A stretch of DNA of 37,500 bases from Methanobacterium sp. BAmetb5 (GTDB lineage Archaea; Methanobacteriota; Methanobacteria; Methanobacteriales; Methanobacteriaceae): positions 230,001 to 267,500 of the forward strand of contig NZ_CP022706.1 of the NCBI RefSeq assembly GCF_003491305.1. Direction: 5' to 3'. The notes under the pieces are model-generated. The model did not search any database. It was given only the letters and a program-made list of their open reading frames with translations, and was not told the origin of the DNA. The position numbers were made by a program, and so were the translations under genes. Every line of letters begins with the position of its first letter. Position 1 is the stretch's first letter. Positions 1 through 25,764 of this stretch are shown here, piece by piece.

Positions 1-132
<132 letters not shown>

Positions 133-205
133 AGTACACCTGTAAATAAATGAGAATACAGATTGTAATATATCTAGAATCCTGGATGTTTAAAGGGGAT
201 AGCCT

Positions 206-895
<690 letters not shown>

Positions 896-907
896 ACTGG
901 GGAATTA

Positions 908-2328
<1,421 letters not shown>

Positions 2329-2645
2329 TATCAATAATTTATAACCATAAATAAATCACGTAATAACCATAACCCCATAATCACGGAATCGATCTTATCG
2401 GAAAGTAAAATATTTACACCCTTAATCGAATACTTATTTAATAATAGTTTAGGGAATTAATCAAGTAGTTAAATAAAAGAAATCATGACAACTATCATTA
2501 TAATGGGCTGACTATCTGATTATATCATAGAAAATTAAAAAACACCAGAATTCCATCTCAGCCGGATACATGTTAATCCTAAATTTTAATGTTACTTGAA
2601 ATCCATAGAATAAAACAGTAGATGATCATAGAGGAGGATGTGTTA
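2329..2645. other. AT-rich intergenic region, no gene seen
   Basis: This stretch between thiD and the zinc-ribbon/SHOCT gene has no supportable reading frame and no RNA gene. It is rich in TAAT/ATAA tracts and should contain the promoter of the following gene, but no single TATA element stands out. The GAGGAGG ribosome-binding site for the next gene is at 2631-2637. Confidence 0.6.
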
Positions 2646-3542
2646 ATGGTCTCCAGTGAAGAGATAAGCAGAAGATTAGAAGCTAAAAAACGTGGTAAAA
2701 CTGACTCTGAAGTAAAAAAAGCACCACAATCACCATCTAATGTGGTTTGTTCAGAGTGTCAAACTGAAAACCCAGCCACTGCCAAATTCTGTGTGGGTTG
2801 CGGTGCACCCCTGATTAAAGAGGAAGCTCCCCAGGAAATACCCTCAGAAACTCCTATTTCAACCACGGAAGCTCCCAGTGAACCAGATTACAAAATATGC
2901 CCTTCCTGTAATCAGAAAAACAAACCAGATGCCAAGTTCTGCATTATCTGCGGACATAAATTCACCACAGAAAGCGAGGAAAAACCCATGGAATCACTGA
3001 TGGATGTGGTAAGTGAAGAGGAAACAGTGGTCACTGATGCTCCTAAAGCTGAAACACCAGTAACTGAAACAGTAGAAGTTGCTGAGCCTGAAACTCCAGT
3101 AACAGAGACAGTATCCAGTGAAGCTGCTGAGACGGAATCTGTGACTGTTGAGTCGGAAAAAGTTCCTGAGCCCGAGATTCCAGTAGATGAAGTTGTAGAA
3201 GTTCCTGAACCTGAAACTCCCACTGTTGAGACTTTGGAAGTTCCGGAGTCAGAAGTTCAGGTGGCTGAAAAAGAATCACCTGAAGAACCGGTTATTCCTG
3301 AAATCAAGGTACCAAAACAGTATCAACAAGAAGAAACTCCCAGGGAAGAGGTTACCTCCGAAGCTGCTCCTGCCGAGGAAACTTCTCTAAAAGAAGCAAC
3401 AAGTGCCGATGAAAAGGTATCAACAGAACCCGCTGAAGATCCCGTTGTAAAAATTAAAAAAGCCAAGGAGCTTCTGGATATTGGTGCCATAACCCCGGAA
3501 GAATTTGACCGGATTAAAAATAAGTATCTGGAGTTAATATAA
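2646..3542 (+). CDS. Double zinc-ribbon protein with acidic repeat linker and C-terminal SHOCT domain
   Basis: I set the start at the ATG at 2646 because GAGGAGG lies nine bases before it. An in-frame ATG 24 bases upstream would put that site inside the coding region. The 298-residue protein has a basic helical N-terminus ([14 protein letters not shown]), a zinc ribbon at about residues 35-54 (CSEC...CVGCG), a second at about 85-104 (CPSC...CIICG), and then a disordered linker of some 150 residues dominated by Glu, Pro, Val and Thr. The linker carries imperfect [13 protein letters not shown] repeats. The last 35 residues ([20 protein letters not shown]...) match the SHOCT short C-terminal domain, often found on oligomerising or membrane-associated proteins. 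No transmembrane segment is present. The function is unknown; a scaffold role is inference. Confidence 0.85.
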   Translation: MVSSEEISRRLEAKKRGKTDSEVKKAPQSPSNVVCSECQTENPATAKFCVGCGAPLIKEEAPQEIPSETPISTTEAPSEPDYKICPSCNQKNKPDAKFCIICGHKFTTESEEKPMESLMDVVSEEETVVTDAPKAETPVTETVEVAEPETPVTETVSSEAAETESVTVESEKVPEPEIPVDEVVEVPEPETPTVETLEVPESEVQVAEKESPEEPVIPEIKVPKQYQQEETPREEVTSEAAPAEETSLKEATSADEKVSTEPAEDPVVKIKKAKELLDIGAITPEEFDRIKNKYLELI

Positions 3543-3577
3543 GAGATCTACAAATTAAACCAATAATGGACACAACT

Positions 3578-3609
3578 ATTTTTTTTTACAGATTTTTTTC
3601 TTATTTTTA
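3578..3609 (+). terminator. T-tract terminator after the zinc-ribbon/SHOCT gene
   Basis: Three T-runs of nine, seven and five bases lie within about 30 bases downstream of the stop codon, with no stable stem before them. This is the usual form of archaeal T-rich termination signals. Confidence 0.6.
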
Positions 3610-3636
3610 ACAGATTATAACGGGAATAGTGAGAGA

Positions 3637-4251
3637 ATGTCAAATACTACGGGATTAAACCCATCCAACGGCCACCGCATAAAGGGAAGATCAAGTGAAT
3701 CCTTTATAGATGCCCGGGAAGTAATTTCCAGGTTGAATCTGGATGGAAATGAAGTATTTATGGATGCCGGTTGTGGTGATGGTCATGTGGCCATGGAAGC
3801 ATATAGTTTAATGGGTGAGGATGCAACCATTTATGCCCTGGATGTTTACGGGCCAGCAATAGAAGATTTAGAGGAAGATATCCAACAAAATGGCATAACC
3901 AATGTTATTCCCCTCCAATCGGATATAGCAGGGGATATTGCCCTGGAAGATAACACCGTGGATATCACTCTATTGCTCAATGTGTTTCATGGATTTGTGG
4001 CCCGGGAAAACACTGACGAAGCCATAGCCGAACTCAAGAGAATCACCAAGCCTGGTGGTCAGATAGCGGTGATGGACTACAAGAAGATGGATACGGGATA
4101 CGGACCTCCATTTAAATTCAAAAGAAATCCAGAAGATGTGGAGAAGATGTTCCAAAAACACGACTTAAAAATGGTCCGGTTAGATACAGAAGTGGGAGAA
4201 GACCTGGAACAGGGTTGTAAGTCTCATTATCTGGTTATATTTCAAAAATAG
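3637..4251 (+). CDS. Class I SAM-dependent methyltransferase
   Basis: The protein has 204 residues. Motif I is FMDAGCGDGH (residues 41-50), followed by the acidic residue closing the second strand (ALDVYG, Asp69), a DITLLLNVFHG segment for motif IV and a KPGGQIAVMDY segment for motif V. These give the Rossmann fold of class I methyltransferases. The substrate cannot be read from the sequence. The overall pattern resembles the UbiE/Methyltransf_11-type small-molecule enzymes of methanogens. It follows a T-tract terminator, so it is probably a separate unit. Its stop is 88 bases from the convergent ACT-domain gene. Confidence 0.8.
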   Translation: MSNTTGLNPSNGHRIKGRSSESFIDAREVISRLNLDGNEVFMDAGCGDGHVAMEAYSLMGEDATIYALDVYGPAIEDLEEDIQQNGITNVIPLQSDIAGDIALEDNTVDITLLLNVFHGFVARENTDEAIAELKRITKPGGQIAVMDYKKMDTGYGPPFKFKRNPEDVEKMFQKHDLKMVRLDTEVGEDLEQGCKSHYLVIFQK

Positions 4252-4339
4252 GGCAGTTTTCAAACAAGACCATATAAAAAATGGAAAAACTACTTTTGTG
4301 AAAATAACTAACCTGGAAAAATTGTGTATGTTAACTTCC

Positions 4340-4808
<469 letters not shown>

Positions 4809-4842
4809 TTTAATAACAAATTAATCTTTAATTACTGGTTAG

Positions 4843-7200
<2,358 letters not shown>

Positions 7201-7245
7201 TTTATTAATTGAATAGTCCAGTCATTAACCTAGTAAGAAGTTCAG

Positions 7246-7946
<701 letters not shown>

Positions 7947-8136
7947 AAAGAATAAGTATGTGTTATTTTTGTTCCATTTTTTATTTATTAATATGCTTTC
8001 ACACCCCTACAATGGGATAAAGGTGTTTTTCCATGCAAAAAAATTTTAATTATTTTTTTTTAAAATGGAAAGTAATCAGAATAAGGGCGTAAATATGCAG
8101 AATACCTCCTGATTTATAGGATATTCTCTATTTTTA

Positions 8137-8174
8137 CAAAAAAAGTCTATTTCACAAAAAAATATAATAAAAAG
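8137..8174 (-). terminator. T-rich terminator of ferritin gene
   Basis: Read on the minus strand, two T-runs of seven to eight bases and one of five lie just beyond the ferritin stop codon. There is no clear stem. Confidence 0.55.
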
Positions 8175-8188
8175 ATTTAACTCAATTC

Positions 8189-8701
<513 letters not shown>

Positions 8702-8713
8702 ATCTTCACATCC

Positions 8714-8743
8714 ATCCACTTATACATTAAAAATCCACTTATA
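8714..8743 (-). promoter_or_regulatory. Direct repeat TATAAGTGGAT x2 upstream of ferritin
   Basis: On the minus strand, the 11-base sequence TATAAGTGGAT occurs exactly twice, at 8743-8733 and 8724-8714, with a 19-base period. The upstream copy is placed where a TATA box would start transcription about 15 bases before the ferritin ATG. The downstream copy would then lie at or near the transcription start. This could be a TATA element plus an operator half. It is seen in sequence, but the function is inferred. Confidence 0.4.
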
Positions 8744-8750
8744 GGGGATT

Positions 8751-8758
8751 AAAAAAAA
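8751..8758 (-). terminator. T8 run after rubredoxin 1
   Basis: A run of eight T on the minus strand lies 22 bases past the rubredoxin stop and just upstream of the ferritin TATA-like element. It probably separates the two transcription units. Confidence 0.45.
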
Positions 8759-8780
8759 TTTGGAATTCGAATTGTAAAAA

Positions 8781-8942
<162 letters not shown>

Positions 8943-8946
8943 GTAT

Positions 8947-8992
<46 letters not shown>

Positions 8993-9038
8993 CTGTCGGT
9001 TAACCATTTTAATTCAAAGCACGGTTTTTATTTAAGTA

Positions 9039-9058
9039 TTTTTTAAAAAAATTATTTA
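9039..9058 (-). terminator. T-run after rubredoxin 2
   Basis: A run of seven T followed by a second T/A tract lies about 45 bases past the rubredoxin 2 stop on the minus strand, which would separate the two rubredoxin units. Confidence 0.4.
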
Positions 9059-9095
9059 GAGGGGGTATTAATCTTGTTTAGATAGGCAAGAATCA

Positions 9096-9254
9096 TTAAA
9101 TGGGTATAAAGCGGAATTTACCAGCACCACATTTGGGACAGTTCCAGTTATCCGGTAGATCCTCAAAGGCGGTTCCTGGTGGGGTGTTGGTTCTTGGTTC
9201 TCCATTTTCCGGGTCGTAAATGTAGTTACAGACTTTACATTTGTATCTTCTCAT
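9096..9254 (-). CDS. Rubredoxin 2
   Basis: This is a second, shorter rubredoxin of 52 residues, beginning [18 protein letters not shown] and ending [14 protein letters not shown]. The iron ligands are Cys6, Cys9, Cys39 and Cys42, the same spacing as in rubredoxin 1. It differs in charge: the central segment ([10 protein letters not shown]) lacks the acidic [10 protein letters not shown] pattern and the C-terminus is basic, so it may dock with different partners. GAGGT lies just upstream of the ATG. The gene is about 150 bases upstream of rubredoxin 1 on the same strand and looks like a diverged duplicate. Confidence 0.93.
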   Translation of the reverse strand: MRRYKCKVCNYIYDPENGEPRTNTPPGTAFEDLPDNWNCPKCGAGKFRFIPI

Positions 9255-9406
9255 TTAACTACCTCTTTTATTCCAATGCCATTATTTCGTGGGCAATTCT
9301 ATTCAACCATTAATTCAAGTGGGTGAATTAAACCATTTACATGGAAGTACTGGTATTTATGGGCCGCAATGGTTAATATAGTATGTGGTATGATTAAAAG
9401 AGAACT

Positions 9407-9853
9407 TTAATGCTTTACTTTCTCCCATAACTCTATATCTCCTGGCACAATCTTAAAAACAGGATTAGGGAGAGGAAATTTGTCCTCTTTAAGCATCTTT
9501 TTTGTTTGTTGGTACTTCTCCTGGTCGCGTTGTTGGAGTTTCCCCAGCAAGTGTTCCATTTCATAGGATAGCTGTCCCCGGGTAACTGTTATCTGTTCCC
9601 TGGTTTGTTCAGTTCCTATTTTCTCGAGGTTAAACTTGTATCCCCGGTGTTTTGATTCCAGATATACTTGGTTTAAAAAGGTATCCAGGAAAAGAAGCGG
9701 ATTTTTTTGATTTTTAAAACGAATAAGTTGTGGATGGTTGGTATAACCCTTAGTATTACCTTTCAACACAGCCCTGGCCAGTAAACCTTCTCTCCAGAGT
9801 GCTACCAGGCCTTTAACATCCAGATACATTGGATGTAGACTCCAGAGTCGCAT
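9407..9853 (-). CDS. Pyr_excise-family protein (putative pyrimidine-dimer DNA glycosylase)
   Basis: The product has 148 residues and opens with the MRLWSLHPMYLDVKGLVALW signature and a TKGYTNHPQLIRF segment. These I associate with proteins annotated as pyrimidine-dimer DNA glycosylase/endonuclease V (Pyr_excise). Such enzymes, if active, cut the glycosyl bond at cyclobutane dimers and then nick the strand by lyase chemistry using an N-terminal amine. The C-terminal half is charged and helical. The start has a GGAG site upstream. Its position inside an oxygen-defence island fits a DNA-damage role. The family link is by motif memory and activity is unproven for these short archaeal members. Confidence 0.65.
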   Translation of the reverse strand: MRLWSLHPMYLDVKGLVALWREGLLARAVLKGNTKGYTNHPQLIRFKNQKNPLLFLDTFLNQVYLESKHRGYKFNLEKIGTEQTREQITVTRGQLSYEMEHLLGKLQQRDQEKYQQTKKMLKEDKFPLPNPVFKIVPGDIELWEKVKH

Positions 9854-9919
9854 GTATTAATGCTCCTTTTTTTGAAAGTGTTATGCACCTTTTTTAAGTG
9901 CCGTGCTCCTAAGATCACT

Positions 9920-9934
9920 CAAAAAAAATAAATG
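9920..9934 (-). terminator. T8 run after universal stress protein gene
   Basis: A run of eight T on the minus strand starts just after the stop codon of the universal stress protein gene. Confidence 0.45.
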
Positions 9935-9940
9935 AATGTA

Positions 9941-10342
9941 TTATCCCTTTTTAACCAACAAAACGGGCACTGGAATCTTCTTGAGGGCGCTTTCAGCTAC
10001 GCTGCCCATGATGAGTCTTTCCAGTCCGGTTTTACCATGGGTGCTCATTACCACCAGGTCAGCCCCTGCTTTCTCGGTTATCTTGGCCATGTCATTGGTA
10101 GGGCTTCCTACAATGAGTATCTCATCTACTTTAACCCCTATTTTTTTGCCCTTTTCCTGTACTTTATGGAGGATGCTTTTACCTTCTTCCTCCAGGACTT
10201 CGTAGGGGTATATGAGTTTTTCATCTATTATGTGAACAGCAACCACAGTGGAATCCAGTTTTTTTGCCAGGGCTAGTGCGGTGTCTTCAGCTTTTTGGGA
10301 ATATTCTGACCCATCAGTGGGGACCATTATGGTATTGAACAT
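9941..10342 (-). CDS. Universal stress protein (UspA family), ATP-binding type
   Basis: The 133-residue form starting MFNTIMVPTDGSEYS is preferred. A purine-rich AGGAAGG lies upstream of this ATG, while the ATG eight codons earlier has no site. The N-terminal strand with Asp10 and the C-terminal STHGKTGLERLIMGSVAES segment give the G-x2-G-x9-G(S) nucleotide-binding pattern of ATP-binding Usp proteins. These small dimers act in stress and dormancy, often by nucleotide-dependent partner binding. The partner here is not known. It is in the same direction as the other stress genes but has its own terminator. Confidence 0.92.
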   Translation of the reverse strand: MFNTIMVPTDGSEYSQKAEDTALALAKKLDSTVVAVHIIDEKLIYPYEVLEEEGKSILHKVQEKGKKIGVKVDEILIVGSPTNDMAKITEKAGADLVVMSTHGKTGLERLIMGSVAESALKKIPVPVLLVKKG

Positions 10343-10473
10343 GTTGTTGCCTTCCTGTTTATTCATAGGTTTACTATTGGTCCACTTATCTTATGCATTT
10401 ATCCTAAGTGGACAACCTTATATTAAACCGGCTTTGAATAATTGGTTTAAATAAATTATATGGAGTATTAGCC

Positions 10474-11028
<555 letters not shown>

Positions 11029-11081
11029 CTTTACCATCCTCCGAGCTTAATTTCCAATATTTAAAAATCCTGAGAACTACC

Positions 11082-12815
<1,734 letters not shown>

Positions 12816-12919
12816 TGGCTTCACCACTTTCCCATGTAATTCTATAACAATAAAGAACCTTCCTTCACTAATGAATTTCTATTGGAAATTAAACATAATC
12901 ACTTGTTAACTTTGCGGGA

Positions 12920-12928
12920 TATATAAAT
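12920..12928 (-). promoter_or_regulatory. TATA-like element, candidate atwA promoter
   Basis: The minus strand reads ATTTATATA here, about 105 bases before the atwA ATG. A start site 25 bases downstream would give an 80-base leader. The element also reads TATATAAAT on the plus strand, so direction is not certain. Confidence 0.3.
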
Positions 12929-12967
12929 TATCATATACTTTTCAAATGGAATAACCATTTTTAGCCT

Positions 12968-13002
12968 TTTTCCCTGATTTCCAGTCCAGGGATCAGGGAA
13001 AA
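12968..13002. repeat. 11-base perfect inverted repeat between divergent atwA and nadM
   Basis: TTTTCCCTGAT (12968-12978) is repeated in inverted form as ATCAGGGAAAA (12992-13002), with a 13-base spacer. It is the strongest inverted repeat noticed in the intergenic DNA. No T-run follows on either strand, so it is not a simple terminator. An operator shared by the two genes, or a hairpin in a leader, are the options. Confidence 0.55.
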
Positions 13003-13107
13003 CCCATTAAATTAGCCCCATTAATGAAGTCAGTTTGGTTAATTATTTATGAGGGTAGAAAAAGAGAAATATTAAATTATCAAATTAATTCCAATCCAAG
13101 GATATAA

Positions 13108-14090
<983 letters not shown>

Positions 14091-14246
14091 ATAATCTAAA
14101 TAAAAATTAAATCCCATAAAAAATTTTTAAACTTAATATAAAGTTCTAAAAAGAATCCAATTTCCATAAAAGATTTCTTAAATAGGGGGTTAATCATTGC
14201 TGATAATGGGGATGGTAACGATTCTTAGGTACAGTGAGGTGCATCC

Positions 14247-15407
<1,161 letters not shown>

Positions 15408-15493
15408 TTATTCCCTCTATAATGAACATATTTTAGAGTTTTAAATAATAAAACAGAATAAAAATTAGACTTTAAACTTATAAAAGCAGTGAT

Positions 15494-16621
<1,128 letters not shown>

Positions 16622-16813
16622 TTTTTATTTGGTTAAATAAGTCTATTAATATAATACCCGGTTTCCTAGGCCCCCCTTACTCCTTAATTGTATTGATTTT
16701 CCGGTAATGAGATTCTAAATTTCACGGTGTAATCTAATAGAGTTAATAAATACAAACATTTTTAGTTAGCATTATTATAGTAATCAATTAACCAATTAAC
16801 AGGTGATTGTAAA

Positions 16814-17581
<768 letters not shown>

Positions 17582-17636
17582 AGACTTTCTATCAGAGTAT
17601 GGAACTTTAATATCAAATTACAGGACTTTTTGCACC

Positions 17637-17665
17637 GGGGATCAATCCCCTAATTTTTTTATTTT
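17637..17665 (+). terminator. Hairpin plus T-run terminator (bacterial-style)
   Basis: GGGGA-TCAA-TCCCC forms a five-base GC-rich stem with a four-base loop. After TAA comes a run of seven T, then A and four more T. This is like a bacterial intrinsic terminator and follows the membrane-protein gene by 55 bases. Confidence 0.7.
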
Positions 17666-17777
17666 ACCCCCTCCATATTAGATTAAAGTTTTTCTGTCAG
17701 GATAACCACCTTTCTAAGTTGTTTAGTTAAATCCGTAACCTTTTTAAGGGGTGTTACCAATAAATTTACAAAACTAA

Positions 17778-18035
<258 letters not shown>

Positions 18036-18263
18036 TAATTGGCCCACCTGAATCCCGTCATAGTCTTCCATAAAAATAGCAATCTCCTTTTTAATTAGTT
18101 AGATTGGGTCATCTCTTATAATTCACTATATTATCATGATTAAACTTTTTTTAAAGATTTTCAGAATTAATTAACCCCCCAAAATAGTAACAAATAACCC
18201 TATCTTATAAAATCCCAGTCAATTTTTAATTTCAAAATATAATTGTAATAGCCGGAGTTTTTC

Positions 18264-18891
<628 letters not shown>

Positions 18892-19009
18892 CTTTAACCT
18901 CAAATTAAGGATTTTCTAACCTTCACAAATATAATTGTGGAAAACTTGAGAAATATTATTGATTTATAAAAATATTGATTTATATGTGCCTTACCATCCT
19001 TTTATCTGG

Positions 19010-19036
19010 AAAAAAAGTTTATAAGGCCCGACTCAT

Positions 19037-19050
<14 letters not shown>
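19010..19050 (-). terminator. Hairpin terminator overlapping the guaB stop codon
   Basis: On the minus strand, CCCGgCTCAT and ATGAGtCGGG (19050-19027) form a ten-position stem with one mismatch and a GTAA loop. The loop holds the TAA stop codon of guaB, so the stem overlaps the coding end. Ten bases further a run of seven T (19016-19010) follows. The shape is that of an intrinsic terminator. Confidence 0.6.
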
Positions 19051-20527
<1,477 letters not shown>

Positions 20528-20543
20528 AATATTTCTCCTCCAT

Positions 20544-20558
20544 TCCACATGATGTGGA
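20544..20558 (-). promoter_or_regulatory. 15-base palindrome upstream of guaB
   Basis: TCCACATGATGTGGA is a perfect palindrome around one central base. It lies 17-31 bases before the guaB ATG, immediately upstream of the GGAGGAG site. It could be an operator at the transcription start or a small hairpin in the leader that hides the ribosome-binding site. Confidence 0.4.
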
Positions 20559-20565
20559 TTAAAAT

Positions 20566-20610
<45 letters not shown>

Positions 20611-20647
20611 CCTAATGGATCAACTCAGGATCACCTCTCTCTATCTA

Positions 20648-20688
<41 letters not shown>

Positions 20689-20689
20689 G

Positions 20690-20720
<31 letters not shown>

Positions 20721-20756
20721 CAATTACCTTAGGAATTGTAAGGGGTAGGCCTTCAG

Positions 20757-21523
<767 letters not shown>

Positions 21524-21562
21524 CCTATGATTAAGGGTAAGGCAATTACTTTTTAAATTGAT

Positions 21563-23486
<1,924 letters not shown>

Positions 23487-23780
23487 AAATGTCACCGTGT
23501 ATGCTATTAATCTGGTAAATTCAGCCCCTAAACAGACCTAAACTAAATATTATTCTGTTTATTAACATTTTTTAATTAATTAATCGGATTTCAACCTTTT
23601 ATAAACATTTTATAGAATTAATTCACCTGGATTCAATTAATAAGGAATTAATTCTTAAATTGGAATACCAATATCCCATAATAATTAGAGATTAAGATAT
23701 TAAAAATCTAATTAAAATATGTAGTTATTGGAGATATATTTTTGTTCCTAAAATTACCAGATATCTGAAAAAAACAGTTA

Positions 23781-23857
23781 TCCCTAATCAGGGATTATAA
23801 TTATCATGTGAAGTATAAAAAGGGAGTTTAAGTGATAAGGGATTAAACTAGGGATTA
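23781..23857 (+). repeat. AGGGATTA repeats, candidate operator
   Basis: AGGGATTA occurs at 23790-23797, 23838-23845 and 23850-23857. The last two are direct repeats with a 12-base period, just where transcription from the TATA box should begin. The first copy is half of a TCCCT-AATC-AGGGA inverted repeat (23781-23794) upstream of the TATA box. This layout fits a regulator that binds on both sides of the core promoter. Confidence 0.45.
23813..23822 (+). promoter_or_regulatory. TATA box candidate for the glycan-locus head gene
   Basis: GTATAAAAAG is a good archaeal TATA match. Transcription would then start about 25 bases downstream, near 23843. The 115-base distance to the ATG at 23958 implies a long untranslated leader. 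Confidence 0.45.
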
Positions 23858-23957
23858 ACTCATTAACAGATAATTAAATAAATAATTTTTACAATAAATA
23901 ATTTATTATTAGAATAAATAAGTTTTATTACCAGAAATAATTTCAGGGGATTTTAAA

Positions 23958-24701
<744 letters not shown>

Positions 24702-24725
24702 ACGAATCAATAATATTGGTGGTTT

Positions 24726-25724
24726 ATGAGTTTTATAGATATCATCGTTGGGGTTAAAAACGAAGAAAAATACATTAAAAAATGTATTACCAGTCTACAG
24801 AATCAAACCATCAAAGATATCAACATCCTGGTTGTGGATGGTCTTTCCGTTGATAAAACACCCTACATTGTCCGTGAAATATCTGAAAAAGACCCCCGGG
24901 TAAAACTCTTTATAAACCCCCAGGAAGTGATAGGTTCGGCCCGTAACCTTGGATTGGAATATTCTGGTGCAGATTACGTTGTCTACCTCGATGGGCACTG
25001 TTATGTAGCTTCAGATTGGCTGGAAACCCTCTATAAATCATTCGAAAAATATAATAAACAGTGTAAATTAGCCGCTGTGGGGTCTACCTATTCTTCTCCA
25101 CCGGATGACTCTTTTTTTGGCAAAACCATTGCCCTTGCTCAGCAAACCATTTTTGGTGGGTTTGGCACGTCTTACACTGCCAGTCAAAAGGTGGTGCCGG
25201 TGGAAACCGTGGCTTTCGCCATTTACCAGCGCTCCACACTGGAAAAAGAAAATGTAACCTATGATGAATCCATGACCCAGTGTGAAGACACGGATTTCAA
25301 TTATCAACTGGTTAAAGCAGGTTATAAACTACTACGTCATCCCCAGGCACTGGTTTACCAGTACCGTCGCCCCAACTCCCGGGAGTTTTACGGGCAGATG
25401 GTTAACTACGGGGAAGGACGTGCCAAATTCACACGAAAACATCCTGAAACCTTGAAATGGTATCATTTCATCTCTCTAATCTTTATACTTTATCCATTGT
25501 TGTTCTTAATAATCCTATTACTCTACCTAACTGGCTATTTATGGATAAACATTCTCCTCCTGGTTTCAATTCCCATAATAATATATGTCTTCCTGGACCT
25601 GATTTACACCATGATGCTGGTGGTAAAACTGGATAACTGGAGGGGTATATATTCCTTCCTGGTATTCCCTTTGGAACACTGGGGATACGGGTTAGGATTT
25701 TTAAAAGGATTATTGAAAAGATGA
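24726..25724 (+). CDS. Family 2 glycosyltransferase with C-terminal membrane segment
   Basis: The 332-residue protein has a GT-A fold N-terminal domain: FIDIIVGVKNEEKYIKKC, then VVDGLSVDKT, and YLDGHCYVASDW at the metal-binding position (DGH in place of DxD). The acceptor motif is QCEDTDFNYQLVKAGYKL. Two hydrophobic helices at about residues 245-300 anchor it in the membrane. It would move a sugar from a nucleotide donor to a lipid-linked glycan on the cytoplasmic face. It follows the zinc-ribbon/PH-like gene and precedes another GT2. Sugar specificity is not readable. Exopolysaccharide ExoA-like enzymes share this architecture. Confidence 0.9.
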   Translation: MSFIDIIVGVKNEEKYIKKCITSLQNQTIKDINILVVDGLSVDKTPYIVREISEKDPRVKLFINPQEVIGSARNLGLEYSGADYVVYLDGHCYVASDWLETLYKSFEKYNKQCKLAAVGSTYSSPPDDSFFGKTIALAQQTIFGGFGTSYTASQKVVPVETVAFAIYQRSTLEKENVTYDESMTQCEDTDFNYQLVKAGYKLLRHPQALVYQYRRPNSREFYGQMVNYGEGRAKFTRKHPETLKWYHFISLIFILYPLLFLIILLLYLTGYLWINILLLVSIPIIIYVFLDLIYTMMLVVKLDNWRGIYSFLVFPLEHWGYGLGFLKGLLKR

Positions 25725-25764
25725 TTTATAATGTGTAGTGAACTCATAGGAAGTGTAAATTATA

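Larger units (their letters stand above)
23487..23957. other. AT-rich intergenic region before the glycan locus
   Basis: This is the longest gene-free stretch of the window. It lies between two divergent transcription units. No gene is supported. It contains a TATA-like GTATAAAAAG at 23813-23822 and three AGGGATTA copies (see separate entries). The rest is A/T runs, including TAATTAATTAAT at about 23572. Confidence 0.65.

Noticed and set aside
2912..3279. Two antisense open frames of 78 and 103 codons across the repeat linker of the zinc-ribbon/SHOCT gene.
   Set aside because: They are by-products of the repetitive Glu/Val/Pro/Thr coding sequence; their products are low-complexity Ser/Thr or Leu/Gln strings with no start signals.
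15476..15486. TTATAAAAG element just before ubiX, considered as its TATA box.
   Set aside because: A start site 25 bases downstream would fall inside the coding region, so it could only serve a shorter protein lacking the flavin-binding start.
23496..23957. Long AT-rich gap searched for tRNA, a CRISPR leader or a small RNA gene.
   Set aside because: There is no GC-rich folded segment and no repeat-spacer pattern; the AGGGATTA copies are too few and irregular for a CRISPR array.
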